This document shows positions 19,992 through 27,489 of a DNA stretch of 32,894 nt, piece after piece. Both the position numbers and the translations under genes were made by a program. Origin of the DNA: an uncultured Oscillospiraceae bacterium (GTDB lineage: Bacteria > Bacillota > Clostridia > Oscillospirales > Oscillospiraceae); the NCBI GenBank assembly GCA_900756575.1, contig CAAEKQ010000072.1, positions 1 through 32,894 on the forward strand, written 5' to 3'. Position 1 is the first letter of the stretch, and each line of letters begins with the position of its first letter. Below the pieces are notes generated by a model, which was not told the DNA's origin, did no database searches, and was given only the letters and a program-made list of their open reading frames with translations.

Positions 19992-21149
19992 ATGCCCAGA
20001 AGCAAGAAAATTGACTATGCAGCTATGTACACCCTTCGGGCTGATGGGCGTTATATGGGGTGGTATTACCCGCCAGGAAGCGATAAGCGGAAGCCTGCAT
20101 ACTCCCGTGACCCGGAAAAACTCTATTACAAAATCCAGGAGCTGGAGAATGCAGAGCCGGAGCCCTTGACCTTTGGTGAAGCTGCGGAGTCTTGGCATGA
20201 TGCTGCGTGGGACGGCTTAGAAGACGGCACAAAGGCTTGTTACGCTGCCCACTATAAACGGGCGGTAGAACGCTTTGGGGGCGAACCAATAGCGTCTATT
20301 ACCTCTGCGGACGTGCAGAATCACCTTGAATGGCTCAAGCTCCAGGGCTATGCCAAAAGCACAATCCAAAAGCAGAAGATCATGTACAAGATGATATTCC
20401 GGCACGCCATCGTGTGTCCGAACCTTCCGCGAGATATCACCACCAATCCTGTGGACAGTGTAAGGGTGCCAAAGGGGGCAAAGCCTTCGGTGAAGCGCAA
20501 TGCGCCAGAGGATGAAATTGTGAAGCAGATAAGGGCAAAGGCCACAACGGCCTACTGGGGCACCTTTGCACTGTTTTTAATGGCAACCGGCCTTCGGCGC
20601 GGGGAGGCACTGGCGATCCAGTGGGGGGACGTAGACTTTAACCGCAAGACGATTGATATCCACAAATCAGCCTCCTACTACTCCGGGGCCCCTAAAATCA
20701 AGAGCCCGAAAACGGAAGCCGGAGTCCGAGAAATCCCATTACTGCCGCCGCTGGAGGCTGTGCTGCATCGCCCCAAAGGCGCCAAAGACACAGACTATAT
20801 TTTTTGCGGTAAGAGCCAGTCGAAGCCTATGCCGATCTCGACATACCGCCGCCGGTGGCTCCACTACTGCAAAGATATGGGCTTTGTGACCACCACCACA
20901 GAGCAGCGGATCAGTAAAGATAAGCGCCGGTATACGGTCACTCACTACCACCCGTCGATCACTGCCCACGTGTTGCGGCACGGGTATGCAACGCTCCTAT
21001 TTGAGGCGGGGGTGGACGTATATACCGCCCAACATTTGCTTGGTCACAGTGATGTGGAAACGACGATAGCCATATACACCCACCTGCGAGATGAAAAAAA
21101 GAAAAATTCTTTGGATAAGCTTCAGGAGTACATTAAGACTGCCATGTAG
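19992..21149 (+). CDS. int: Tyrosine-type site-specific integrase
   Basis: 385 residues from the ATG at 19992; the frame extends upstream through the terminator hairpin, which speaks against a longer protein. N-terminal arm-binding part (about 1-55, YTLRADGRYMGWYYPPG), core-binding SAM-like part (about 56-165, TFGEAAESWHDAAW), catalytic part with Arg 202 in ATGLRRGEAL, Lys in KSPKTEAGVRE, His 326 and Arg 329 in HVLRHGYAT, LLGHSDVETT, and the nucleophile Tyr 362 in IAIYTHL. It inserts and excises the phage at the neighbouring tRNA-Arg gene. All active residues are present, so it should work. Confidence 0.95.
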   Translation: MPRSKKIDYAAMYTLRADGRYMGWYYPPGSDKRKPAYSRDPEKLYYKIQELENAEPEPLTFGEAAESWHDAAWDGLEDGTKACYAAHYKRAVERFGGEPIASITSADVQNHLEWLKLQGYAKSTIQKQKIMYKMIFRHAIVCPNLPRDITTNPVDSVRVPKGAKPSVKRNAPEDEIVKQIRAKATTAYWGTFALFLMATGLRRGEALAIQWGDVDFNRKTIDIHKSASYYSGAPKIKSPKTEAGVREIPLLPPLEAVLHRPKGAKDTDYIFCGKSQSKPMPISTYRRRWLHYCKDMGFVTTTTEQRISKDKRRYTVTHYHPSITAHVLRHGYATLLFEAGVDVYTAQHLLGHSDVETTIAIYTHLRDEKKKNSLDKLQEYIKTAM

Positions 21150-21163
21150 TACGCGCCGAAATT

Positions 21164-21185
21164 TTTGACAACAATTTGACAACAA
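21164..21185. repeat. Tandem 11-bp repeat after integrase
   Basis: TTTGACAACAA is repeated directly with no gap (21164-21174, 21175-21185), 15 bases after the integrase stop and about 115 bases before the tRNA. The position suits arm-type integrase or excisionase sites of the attachment region. Confidence 0.6.
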
Positions 21186-21253
21186 AAGCACCACATAAAA
21201 TGCATTTTAGTGTCATTGTTTGCACCCATCAACGAACGAAAAAACAAAAAGAA

Positions 21254-21297
21254 AACCCGCTGAAACCGTGTAACTGCAACGATTTCAGCGGGTTTTT
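21254..21297. terminator. Bidirectional terminator between integrase and tRNA-Arg
   Basis: A perfect 12-bp stem AACCCGCTGAAA/TTTCAGCGGGTT with a 17-base loop. T-rich tracts follow on both strands (TTTTTC on plus, TTTTCTTTTTG on minus). Confidence 0.8.
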
Positions 21298-21301
21298 CAC
21301 T

Positions 21302-21340
21302 TGGTACGCCAGAAGGGACTCGAACCCCCAACCCTCGGAA
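21302..21340. other. Inferred attachment core in the 3' part of tRNA-Arg
   Basis: The integrase gene abuts the 3' end of the tRNA, the usual layout when a phage integrates into a tRNA gene and restores its end. The exact core cannot be set because the second copy lies outside the window. Confidence 0.45.
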
Positions 21341-21377
21341 CCGGAATCCGATGCTCTATCCATTGAGCCACTGGCGC
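21302..21377 (-). tRNA. tRNA-Arg (anticodon CCG)
   Basis: Minus strand, 76 bases with CCA. Acceptor GCGCCAG/CTGGCGT, D stem GCTC/GAGC, anticodon stem TCGGA/TCCGA with loop TTCCGGT (anticodon CCG), T stem GGGGG/CCCTT with loop TTCGAGT, discriminator A, encoded CCA. The gene is intact although it is the likely integration target. Confidence 0.95.
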
Positions 21378-21380
21378 ATA

Positions 21381-21425
21381 TGTTTTGTGCATGGATTATT
21401 ATAGCACAAAACAGGGAAAATGCAA
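21381..21425 (-). promoter_or_regulatory. tRNA-Arg promoter framed by an inverted repeat
   Basis: On the minus strand TTGCAT (21425-21420), 16 bases, TATAAT (21403-21398), about 21 bases before the tRNA. A perfect 10-bp inverted repeat TGTTTTGTGC (21381-21390) and GCACAAAACA (21104-relative copy at 21404-21413) flanks the 13 bases that contain the -10 box. Confidence 0.68.
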
Positions 21426-21457
21426 GAGCGAATTTTGCGGAAAACGGGAAAAGCCCC

Positions 21458-21955
21458 TTACTTTTTCACCCCGCAGCTGATGCCTGCAATGGACTCGTCG
21501 TTTTTCACCCAGTCCTCCACGTCCACTATGGTAAACTCCGTGGGCGTGTTGCGGATGATCACCTGGGCAATCCCGGCGTTGATGATATTTCTGCGGCACA
21601 TGGAGCAGGAGGTGGTGTCGTGGAGCAGTTCGCCGGTGGTGGCGTCGCGCCCACAGAGATATAGGGTGGCACCAATACATTCCCGGCGGGAGGCGGAAAT
21701 AATGGCGTTGGCCTCGGCGTGGACGGAACGGCAGAGCTCATAACGTTCGCCGCTGGGGATGGCCAGCTGCTCCCGGACGCAGTAGCCCAGCTCGTCGCAG
21801 TTGATCCGGCCCCGGGGTGCGCCATTGTAGCCGGTTGCAATGATTTCATCGTTACGGACAATGATGGCGCCATAGTGACGGCGGCGGCAGGTGGAGCGCT
21901 CCAGAACGGTCTGGGCGATGTCGAGATAGTAGTTTGTTTTATCAATGCGTTCCAT
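21458..21955 (-). CDS. Deoxycytidylate (dCMP) deaminase family protein
   Basis: 165 residues from the ATG at 21955 with GGAGG 6 bases upstream. Zinc deaminase motifs: SVHAEANAII (His and catalytic Glu) and TTSCSMCRRNIINAG, the CxxC part. GYNGAPRGRINCDE is typical of dCMP deaminases, which carry an extra zinc site and make dUMP for thymidylate synthesis. The Pro that normally precedes the CxxC is Ser here. It could be a related ComEB protein, which is the same family. Confidence 0.88.
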   Translation of the reverse strand: MERIDKTNYYLDIAQTVLERSTCRRRHYGAIIVRNDEIIATGYNGAPRGRINCDELGYCVREQLAIPSGERYELCRSVHAEANAIISASRRECIGATLYLCGRDATTGELLHDTTSCSMCRRNIINAGIAQVIIRNTPTEFTIVDVEDWVKNDESIAGISCGVKK

Positions 21956-21989
21956 GGGATACCTCCGAAACAGGGGAATTCTCAGCCTT

Positions 21990-22018
21990 ATTATACTGAT
22001 TTTTCCCTGGGACCGCAA
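21990..22018 (-). promoter_or_regulatory. Promoter of the dCMP deaminase gene
   Basis: On the minus strand TTGCGG (22018-22013), 17-base spacer, TATAAT (21995-21990), 35 bases before the start codon. Confidence 0.65.
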
Positions 22019-22045
22019 GTCTTTTTCCGCGACTGCGTCGAATTA

Positions 22046-22074
22046 TTGCGGCGGAGGGGGAAATGTGGTAGGAT
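22046..22074 (+). promoter_or_regulatory. Possible promoter of the small membrane protein gene
   Basis: TTGCGG (22046-22051), 17 bases, TAGGAT (22069-22074), about 64 bases before the ATG at 22138. It does not overlap the dCMP deaminase promoter. Confidence 0.45.
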
Positions 22075-22137
22075 ATACCGGACAAAGGAAAACAGGCGCG
22101 GAAAAAGCCGCCAGACCGTTTTCATGGGAGGAATAGT

Positions 22138-22401
22138 ATGAGTGATTCGATGCTGCTGCTGACGCTGACGGCGCTGCTGTTTTTGGCCGCGATTTTGAAA
22201 ATCCAATTAAAGAAAAAGCAGGGAAAGCCCTATTCGGCGGGCTGGACGGTACAGCTGTTTGTATTTCCGGTGCTCTGCCTGATGGCCTGGGCCGCATTCC
22301 GGATGGGCCGAGAGAACCTGGTGATCCCGACTATTTTTCTGGGCATCGGCGAGGAGCTTCTATGCTGGGCCATTCGAAAGCGGCAGGAAAAGCGGGATTG
22401 A
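22138..22401 (+). CDS. Small membrane protein of unknown function
   Basis: 87 residues, GGGAGG before the ATG at 22138. Three hydrophobic stretches: about 4-22 (LLLTLTALLFLAAIL), about 37-55 (LFVFPVLCLMAWAAF) and about 60-80 (LVIPTIFLGIGEELLCWAI), with a basic loop after the first (KIQLKKKQGK) and a basic tail. Family not recognised. It lies before the pgs operon but that has its own promoter. Confidence 0.65.
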   Translation: MSDSMLLLTLTALLFLAAILKIQLKKKQGKPYSAGWTVQLFVFPVLCLMAWAAFRMGRENLVIPTIFLGIGEELLCWAIRKRQEKRD

Positions 22402-22694
22402 TTTCTTCATAGAATACACGAAAAACCATAGCGTAGAATCAGAGACTAAAAAATGGAAAATGCTGGACTTTTATCCTGCAAAAGCGGAGCATTACGACGT
22501 ATTTTCTGCAATTTGTAGTCAAATTTTGGGGTAAAATTCTGGGAAACTTGTCGCAAGACATGGACATTCGCAAAGCCAAATGATATAATGTAAAACGCTT
22601 GAAAAATGCAGAAATGCGATTTCATTGGAGAATGTACCCGCAGCGGCCTCGCCAGGAGGACGGAAGACGGGGCGGAAGAAAAGAGGAAGATACA
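22402..22694 (+). other. Leader region of the pgs operon
   Basis: 293 bases between the membrane protein and pgsB. The first 150 bases are AT-rich and hold nothing I can name. The pgs promoter lies at 22561-22589, followed by an untranslated leader of about 100 bases. In-frame codons extend pgsB upstream to 22599, but without a good ribosome binding site. Confidence 0.5.
22561..22589 (+). promoter_or_regulatory. Promoter of the pgsBCA-ggt operon
   Basis: TGGACA (22561-22566), 17-base spacer, TATAAT (22584-22589) preceded by TGA, an extended -10. No other strong promoter is seen before the end of ggt. Confidence 0.72.
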
Positions 22695-23930
22695 TTGAAC
22701 AACAATCTGGTGTTACTGCTGATTGTGGTGGTGGCTTCCGGCATTTTGGCGGCGCTTGGCATTTTGGAAAAGCGCAAAAACGAAAAATGTCTGAAACAGC
22801 TGAAGATCCGGGTGAATGTCAACGGCATTCGCGGAAAATCTACCGCAACCAGAATGATCACGGCGATTCTCAAGGAGGCCGGCTATCAGGTCATCGGTAA
22901 GACCACCGGTACCGCGGCGCGGATGATCTATTGGGACTCCAGCGAGGAAACCGAAATCAAGCGGCGTCCCCGAGGGGTCAGCATTTCCGAGCAGATTCGC
23001 GTCATCCGGCAGGCAACCAAGTATGGCGCAGATGCATTGGTGTGCGAATGCATGGCGGTGCGGCCGGAATATCAGAAGGTCTACCAGCACGACATCATCA
23101 AGGCCAACGTTACGGTGATCGTCAATGTTCGGGAGGATCACCTGGACGAGATGGGTCCCACTCTGGAGCAGTTGGCCTGGGCCTTCGGCGAAACGATCCC
23201 CTATAACGGCATTGCGGTGATTCCCCGCGGTGAATTTGAGGATTATTTTAAGGAGATTGCCCGGAAGCGCGGTACCAAAGCGGTGGTGGTGGATGAAACC
23301 CAGATGCCCACCCGCCTGCTTCAGGCCTATGATTATAAGGTATTCCCCAACAATTGTGCCGTGGCCATTTATACGGCAATGGCGCTGAATATCCCTATGG
23401 ATCAGATCGTGGCCGGTGTGTTGAAGGCACAGCCTGACCCCGGCGCCCTTCGCATTATGCCCATTCGCGGCAAACGGCTGGAGACCTGGTTCGTCAACGC
23501 CTTTGCGGCCAACGAGCCGGATTCCACCCTGGAAATCTGGGATTCTCTGATGCTGGAGCGGATTCCCATGGACAATCCCATTGTAGTGATGAACTGTCGC
23601 CCGGATCGAGTGGATCGCACGGCGCAGTTTGCATTCGACTGTCTGCCCTATATGGGGCCCATTACCCTGGTGGTCATCGGGGAAAAGGCCCATCCCATTC
23701 GCAAGGCCTATAAGCGGGGCAAACTGGCCAATGTCCGGGCGTATTACAACCTGGAAAATGCGTCTCTCGAAAAAATCATGGAGACGCTGCGGCCTATGCT
23801 CAATCGCCGCACGGTGGTGGGCATCGGCAACATCCATGGCATTGGCGGACCGTTTATAGAGGGAATGCTGTCCCTGGGCGAGGTTGGCTGCTACCACGAT
23901 TACGCAGTCGCAGCGGACGAAACTACATAA
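22695..23930 (+). CDS. pgsB: Poly-gamma-glutamate synthase subunit PgsB/CapB
   Basis: 411 residues from a TTG at 22695 with AGAGGA about 7 bases upstream; this puts the transmembrane anchor right at the N-terminus (about residues 4-24, LVLLLIVVVASGILAALGI). ATP-binding loop NGIRGKST at about 43-50, then CECMAVRPEYQ and NVREDHLDEMGPT, the Mur-ligase-like motifs of the family. C-terminal IGNIHGIGGPF. PgsB with PgsC joins glutamate through the gamma-carboxyl using ATP. It is the first gene of a four-gene operon and is followed by pgsC after 23 bases. Confidence 0.93.
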   Translation: MNNNLVLLLIVVVASGILAALGILEKRKNEKCLKQLKIRVNVNGIRGKSTATRMITAILKEAGYQVIGKTTGTAARMIYWDSSEETEIKRRPRGVSISEQIRVIRQATKYGADALVCECMAVRPEYQKVYQHDIIKANVTVIVNVREDHLDEMGPTLEQLAWAFGETIPYNGIAVIPRGEFEDYFKEIARKRGTKAVVVDETQMPTRLLQAYDYKVFPNNCAVAIYTAMALNIPMDQIVAGVLKAQPDPGALRIMPIRGKRLETWFVNAFAANEPDSTLEIWDSLMLERIPMDNPIVVMNCRPDRVDRTAQFAFDCLPYMGPITLVVIGEKAHPIRKAYKRGKLANVRAYYNLENASLEKIMETLRPMLNRRTVVGIGNIHGIGGPFIEGMLSLGEVGCYHDYAVAADETT

Positions 23931-23953
23931 GATAAGCGAAGGAGTTTATAGGA

Positions 23954-24406
23954 ATGGTCGTTTCAGAATTTTATATTGCGCTGACAGTCGGTCTGGTTGT
24001 CAGCCTGCTGATTCAGGAATTACTTGGCGTGGCCTGCGGTGGCATCATTGTTCCGGGTTATCTTGCCATGATGTGCGACGATTGGGTGTCAATGCTGGTG
24101 CTGCTGGTGATTACGCTATTGGTGTACCTGATTGTTCAGTTTGTTTTGCCTCATTTTATGATCCTATTCGGTCAGCGGCGGTTTGTGGCCTGCCTGTTGG
24201 TGGGGCTGATTCTCAAGCTCGCCTGCAACCTGATGGTGCCGGTGGTGCCCTACGCGGAACTGGCCTTTGAGGGCTTCGGCGTGGTTATCCCGGGCCTGAT
24301 CGCCAATACCTGTATGAAGCAGGGCGTCCATATCACGATTCCCGCAGTGATCGTTTCCACTGCCATCGTGTTTGGGATTACCCAGCTGCTGCTGCTTTTG
24401 GTATAA
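23954..24406 (+). CDS. pgsC: Poly-gamma-glutamate synthase subunit PgsC/CapC
   Basis: 150 residues, the usual length, almost entirely hydrophobic with about five membrane segments. SEFYIALTVGLVVSLLIQELLGVACGGIIVPGYLAM at the start is the family signature, and the C-terminus has IPAVIVSTAIVFGITQLLLL. It forms the membrane part of the synthase with PgsB. AAGGAG lies 9 bases before the ATG at 23954. Confidence 0.93.
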   Translation: MVVSEFYIALTVGLVVSLLIQELLGVACGGIIVPGYLAMMCDDWVSMLVLLVITLLVYLIVQFVLPHFMILFGQRRFVACLLVGLILKLACNLMVPVVPYAELAFEGFGVVIPGLIANTCMKQGVHITIPAVIVSTAIVFGITQLLLLLV

Positions 24407-24428
24407 CGACTGAATAGGAGAGTTTGCT

Positions 24429-25790
24429 GTGAAGAAAAAGAAACAGGACTATGAGGATGCATACGATTATGAGGATACCGATTACGATGCAGCCTATGAC
24501 GAGGACTACGACGGGGATTACGAAGCATACGATGATTACGAGGACTACGACAATTTAGACAATTATGAGGGCTATGACGAGGAAGAAGCACCCCGCAAGC
24601 TGACCCTCAAGGAGAAGATCCGCATCGTGTCCCGGCGGGATATGATGGGCCGGGCGCTTCCCACCTGGTACCGAATCCTCATTGCGGTGGTGGTGCTGAC
24701 AGGATTGACCCTGGGCCTGAATTTCATGACCCGGAACGCCTATGCAGGTAAGTCTGTGACCGGTGCGCCGGTGGATAGCAATCAGGTGCAGCTGTCCTTT
24801 GTGGGCGATGTGTGCCTGGGCGGCGATGTGGGCACCTATGGCGAGACCTCCGGCTACAGCGGCCTGTTTGCCCAGGCGTCGCAGCTGTGGCAGAATTCCT
24901 CGCTGGTATTTGCCAATCTGGAATGTACCGTGATCCGGCAGAATGCCGCCTATTATGACCACCCTAAAGAGGTCAAATATGCGGCCAGCCAGACGGCCCT
25001 GAAGGTTGCGGCGGAAAAGGGCGTCAATGCGGTCAGCGTGGCCAACGATCATGTGGGCGACTATGGCTGGAAGGGCATTGAGCATACCCTTTTGGCACTG
25101 GACAAGTATGGCGTTTCCTATGCCGGCGCCGGGGAGAATATCACTGCCGCCGGTTCCTATCAGATTCTCCAGGCGGGGAATATGAAGGTCGGCTTTGTGT
25201 CCTTTACAGATGTGGTGCCGAAGCATTTTGCTGCCGGCGAAGACCACTACGGCGTGGTCACTTCCAACTATCCTGAGCTCTATGCTCAGGTGAACGGAGC
25301 CGCCCAGAATGCCGATCTGGTGGTGGTATATGTCCACTGGGGCGACATTGACGGGCTGAACGTTACCGAGCGGCAGGAGCAGCTGGCCCATCAGCTCATT
25401 GATTCCGGCGCGGATGTGGTCATCGGCTGCCATCCCAAGGTGCTCCAGAAGACGGAGTTCTATGGAAACGGCGTGATTTTCTACAGCCTGGGCAGCTTTA
25501 TTGCCGACGGTATGACCCGCACCGAGCAGAACAGCGCCATGGTGCAGCTGAATATCGACAAGACCACCGGTGTGCGGGAATTCACCGTGATTCCCTTGCA
25601 CCTTTACGAATATGCTCCCGCCGTTGCAACCCGGAGTCTTTACACCCGGGAGATTGACCGGGCCCTGACCGACGGACTGGACAAGAGCCGGTATCAGAAG
25701 GACGCCCAGGGCCGGATTACGTTCCAGCTGGCGGCGGTACAGAAAGATTTGCCGGAAATGACGTCGGAATTTGAGGAGGATGATTCCTGA
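24429..25790 (+). CDS. pgsA: PgsA/CapA poly-gamma-glutamate export protein with acidic Asp/Tyr N-terminal tail
   Basis: 453 residues from GTG at 24429 (GGAGAG 6 bases upstream). Residues about 7-52 are a low-complexity tail made of Tyr, Asp and Glu (DYEDAYDYED, DYDAAYDEDY). One transmembrane helix at about 80-100. The CapA metallophosphatase-like domain from about 120 to 400 has LSFVGDVCLGG, VFANLECTVI, SVANDHVGDYGWKGI, VYVHWGD, IGCHPKVLQ and YSLGSFI. Two usually conserved residues differ: family members typically have NNH and HPH, here NDH (206-208) and HPK (335-337). The outer domain acts in polymer transport or stimulation of the synthase. Confidence 0.9.
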   Translation: MKKKKQDYEDAYDYEDTDYDAAYDEDYDGDYEAYDDYEDYDNLDNYEGYDEEEAPRKLTLKEKIRIVSRRDMMGRALPTWYRILIAVVVLTGLTLGLNFMTRNAYAGKSVTGAPVDSNQVQLSFVGDVCLGGDVGTYGETSGYSGLFAQASQLWQNSSLVFANLECTVIRQNAAYYDHPKEVKYAASQTALKVAAEKGVNAVSVANDHVGDYGWKGIEHTLLALDKYGVSYAGAGENITAAGSYQILQAGNMKVGFVSFTDVVPKHFAAGEDHYGVVTSNYPELYAQVNGAAQNADLVVVYVHWGDIDGLNVTERQEQLAHQLIDSGADVVIGCHPKVLQKTEFYGNGVIFYSLGSFIADGMTRTEQNSAMVQLNIDKTTGVREFTVIPLHLYEYAPAVATRSLYTREIDRALTDGLDKSRYQKDAQGRITFQLAAVQKDLPEMTSEFEEDDS

Positions 25791-27446
25791 ATGCGGAAAT
25801 GGGGAAGACTGCTGAGCGGCGTATTATGCCTGACCATGCTCAGTGCCTGTGCGCTGCCGTGGCATGGCGGCGCATCGGATGAACCCGATGAGGGCAATGC
25901 CACGGCCTATACCGTGCCCAAGGATGTGACGGTGACTTATCCCACCCGGTCCGGTACAGGAGACGGCCAGCAGACTTCGGGCGTTCCGGCCTGTGGCGGT
26001 TTTGCGGTGAGCAGCTCCTCCAACGAGGCCACGGAGACGGGAATGCAGATACTGGCCCAAGGCGGAAATGCCGTGGATGCAGCCATTGCCATGTCCTATG
26101 TGCTGGGCGTGTGCGAGCCCTATTCCTCGGGACTGGGCGGCAGCGGCTTTATGGTGGTGTATATGCCGGATGAGCAGTGCGCCTATTCCCTGAACTACCG
26201 GGCCACAGCGGGCAGCAGGTATCCCAGCGACGAGATCCTTGTGCCGGGCCTGGTGATGGGCATGGAGGAGGCCGCTAACCAGTGGGGCACCATGTCCATG
26301 GCGCAGCTGATGGATCCCGCCATTGACTATGCCAACAACGGCTTCCAGGCCTCGGCAGACTTTGTAAAGCGGGTGCAGCACTATGCCAGCGTTTCCTCGG
26401 CTCCGGCGTTCTCCGGAATCAAGACGGGGGATACCGTGGTGCAGACCCAACTGGGCAGCACCATGGAGACCATTCAGAAGGACGGCGCAGCGGCCTTTTA
26501 TACCGGCCAGATTGCCCAGGACATTGCAGCAAAATCCACCCTTTCTACCGGCGATATAGCAAGCTATCAAGTGGCCGTGACGAAGGCACCCACGGTGTGC
26601 TACGGGGGCTATACCCTCTACGCTTCCGATGCGCCCAGCTCCGGCGTGACCGTGCTCCAGATGATGAAGCTTGCGGAAAAGCTCCAGATGCCCAATCCAT
26701 CCGAGGATCCCGGCGGCTATCTGAAAACCCTGAAGCAATGTCAGCAGATTGCCTACGAAGCGCGCTCCAACACCCTGGTTGACCCGAACTTCGGCAGACG
26801 TGACAGCAGCTATTACATCTCCGACGACTATATCGACGGCCTGCTGGCTTCCACGGCGGCTCCCGTCGAGGCCGATCCGGAGCGGCAGTGTACCACCCAG
26901 TTCTCCGTCATCGACGGCAACGGTATGGTGGTCAACGTCACCAATACCCTCAGCGACAGCTGGGGCTCCTGCAAGCAGGTGGACGGCTTCTACCTGAACA
27001 ATACCGGCTCCAATTTTAGCGAAAGCGGTATCAATGCCTACGAGGCTGGAAAGCAGCCCAGAACCCACATTTCCCCGGTGATTGCCGTGGGCGCAGATGG
27101 CGGGTCACTGGCGGTGGGCAGTCCCGGCGGCTCGGTGATTCCCCAGTTGGTGATGCCGGTGCTGCAAAACATCCTGAGCTTTGGGGTGGATCCGGTGACG
27201 GCGGTGGAGCAGTCCCGATTTGTCTTTGACGACGACGGCAGAATGTGCATGGAGACCGACGACAATGGCAATACCGGTAAAAAGCTGCTGGATCAGAGCG
27301 GCCTGTCCATGAACTTCTACTATAATAACTCCCGCATCTATTTCGGCTGTACGTCGCTGGTGGGATATTCGCCGGACTTTGGCGTGTTTGGCGTGTGCGA
27401 TATGCGCCGGGGCACGTCTGCGGCGATGTATTATCACTACGAATGA
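25791..27446 (+). CDS. ggt: Gamma-glutamyltransferase-family lipoprotein (CapD/PgsS-like role)
   Basis: 551 residues. Signal with lipobox: LTMLSACALP, so Cys 20 should be lipid-anchored. GGNAVDAAIAMSYVLGVCEPYSSGLGGSGFM is the GGT N-terminal signature. The autocleavage/nucleophile site is in CTTQFSVIDGNG, with Thr at about 368 as nucleophile; GGT enzymes usually have TTH, here TTQ. GSPGGSVIPQ follows near the C-terminus. In pgs operons, GGT homologues either anchor polyglutamate to the wall (CapD) or cut it free. The gene starts directly after the pgsA stop (TGAATG), with GAGGAGG 11 bases upstream. Confidence 0.9.
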   Translation: MRKWGRLLSGVLCLTMLSACALPWHGGASDEPDEGNATAYTVPKDVTVTYPTRSGTGDGQQTSGVPACGGFAVSSSSNEATETGMQILAQGGNAVDAAIAMSYVLGVCEPYSSGLGGSGFMVVYMPDEQCAYSLNYRATAGSRYPSDEILVPGLVMGMEEAANQWGTMSMAQLMDPAIDYANNGFQASADFVKRVQHYASVSSAPAFSGIKTGDTVVQTQLGSTMETIQKDGAAAFYTGQIAQDIAAKSTLSTGDIASYQVAVTKAPTVCYGGYTLYASDAPSSGVTVLQMMKLAEKLQMPNPSEDPGGYLKTLKQCQQIAYEARSNTLVDPNFGRRDSSYYISDDYIDGLLASTAAPVEADPERQCTTQFSVIDGNGMVVNVTNTLSDSWGSCKQVDGFYLNNTGSNFSESGINAYEAGKQPRTHISPVIAVGADGGSLAVGSPGGSVIPQLVMPVLQNILSFGVDPVTAVEQSRFVFDDDGRMCMETDDNGNTGKKLLDQSGLSMNFYYNNSRIYFGCTSLVGYSPDFGVFGVCDMRRGTSAAMYYHYE

Positions 27447-27484
27447 GTAAAAAACAAGGGGCTCCTGCGCAGGGAGTCCCTTGT
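27447..27484 (-). terminator. Terminator after the Crp-family gene (also at end of ggt)
   Basis: On the minus strand ACAAGGG/CCCTTGT extended by CTCC/GGAG-type pairs, a 6-base loop, then a T-tract (complement of 27447-27454). It lies between convergent ggt and the regulator. Confidence 0.78.
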
Positions 27485-27489
27485 GCTGT

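Larger units (their letters stand above)
21150..21301. other. Gap between integrase and tRNA-Arg: repeat and terminator
   Basis: No gene. It contains the tandem 11-bp repeat at 21164 and the terminator at 21254. The half towards the tRNA could be phage or host. Confidence 0.5.

Noticed and set aside
22713..23897. 394-codon minus-strand ORF opposite pgsB
   Set aside because: His/Gly-rich antisense reading of a GC-rich gene, without ribosome binding site; pgsB motifs are clear.
25824..27068. 414-codon minus-strand ORF opposite ggt
   Set aside because: Antisense shadow of a clear gamma-glutamyltransferase; low-complexity His/Gly composition.
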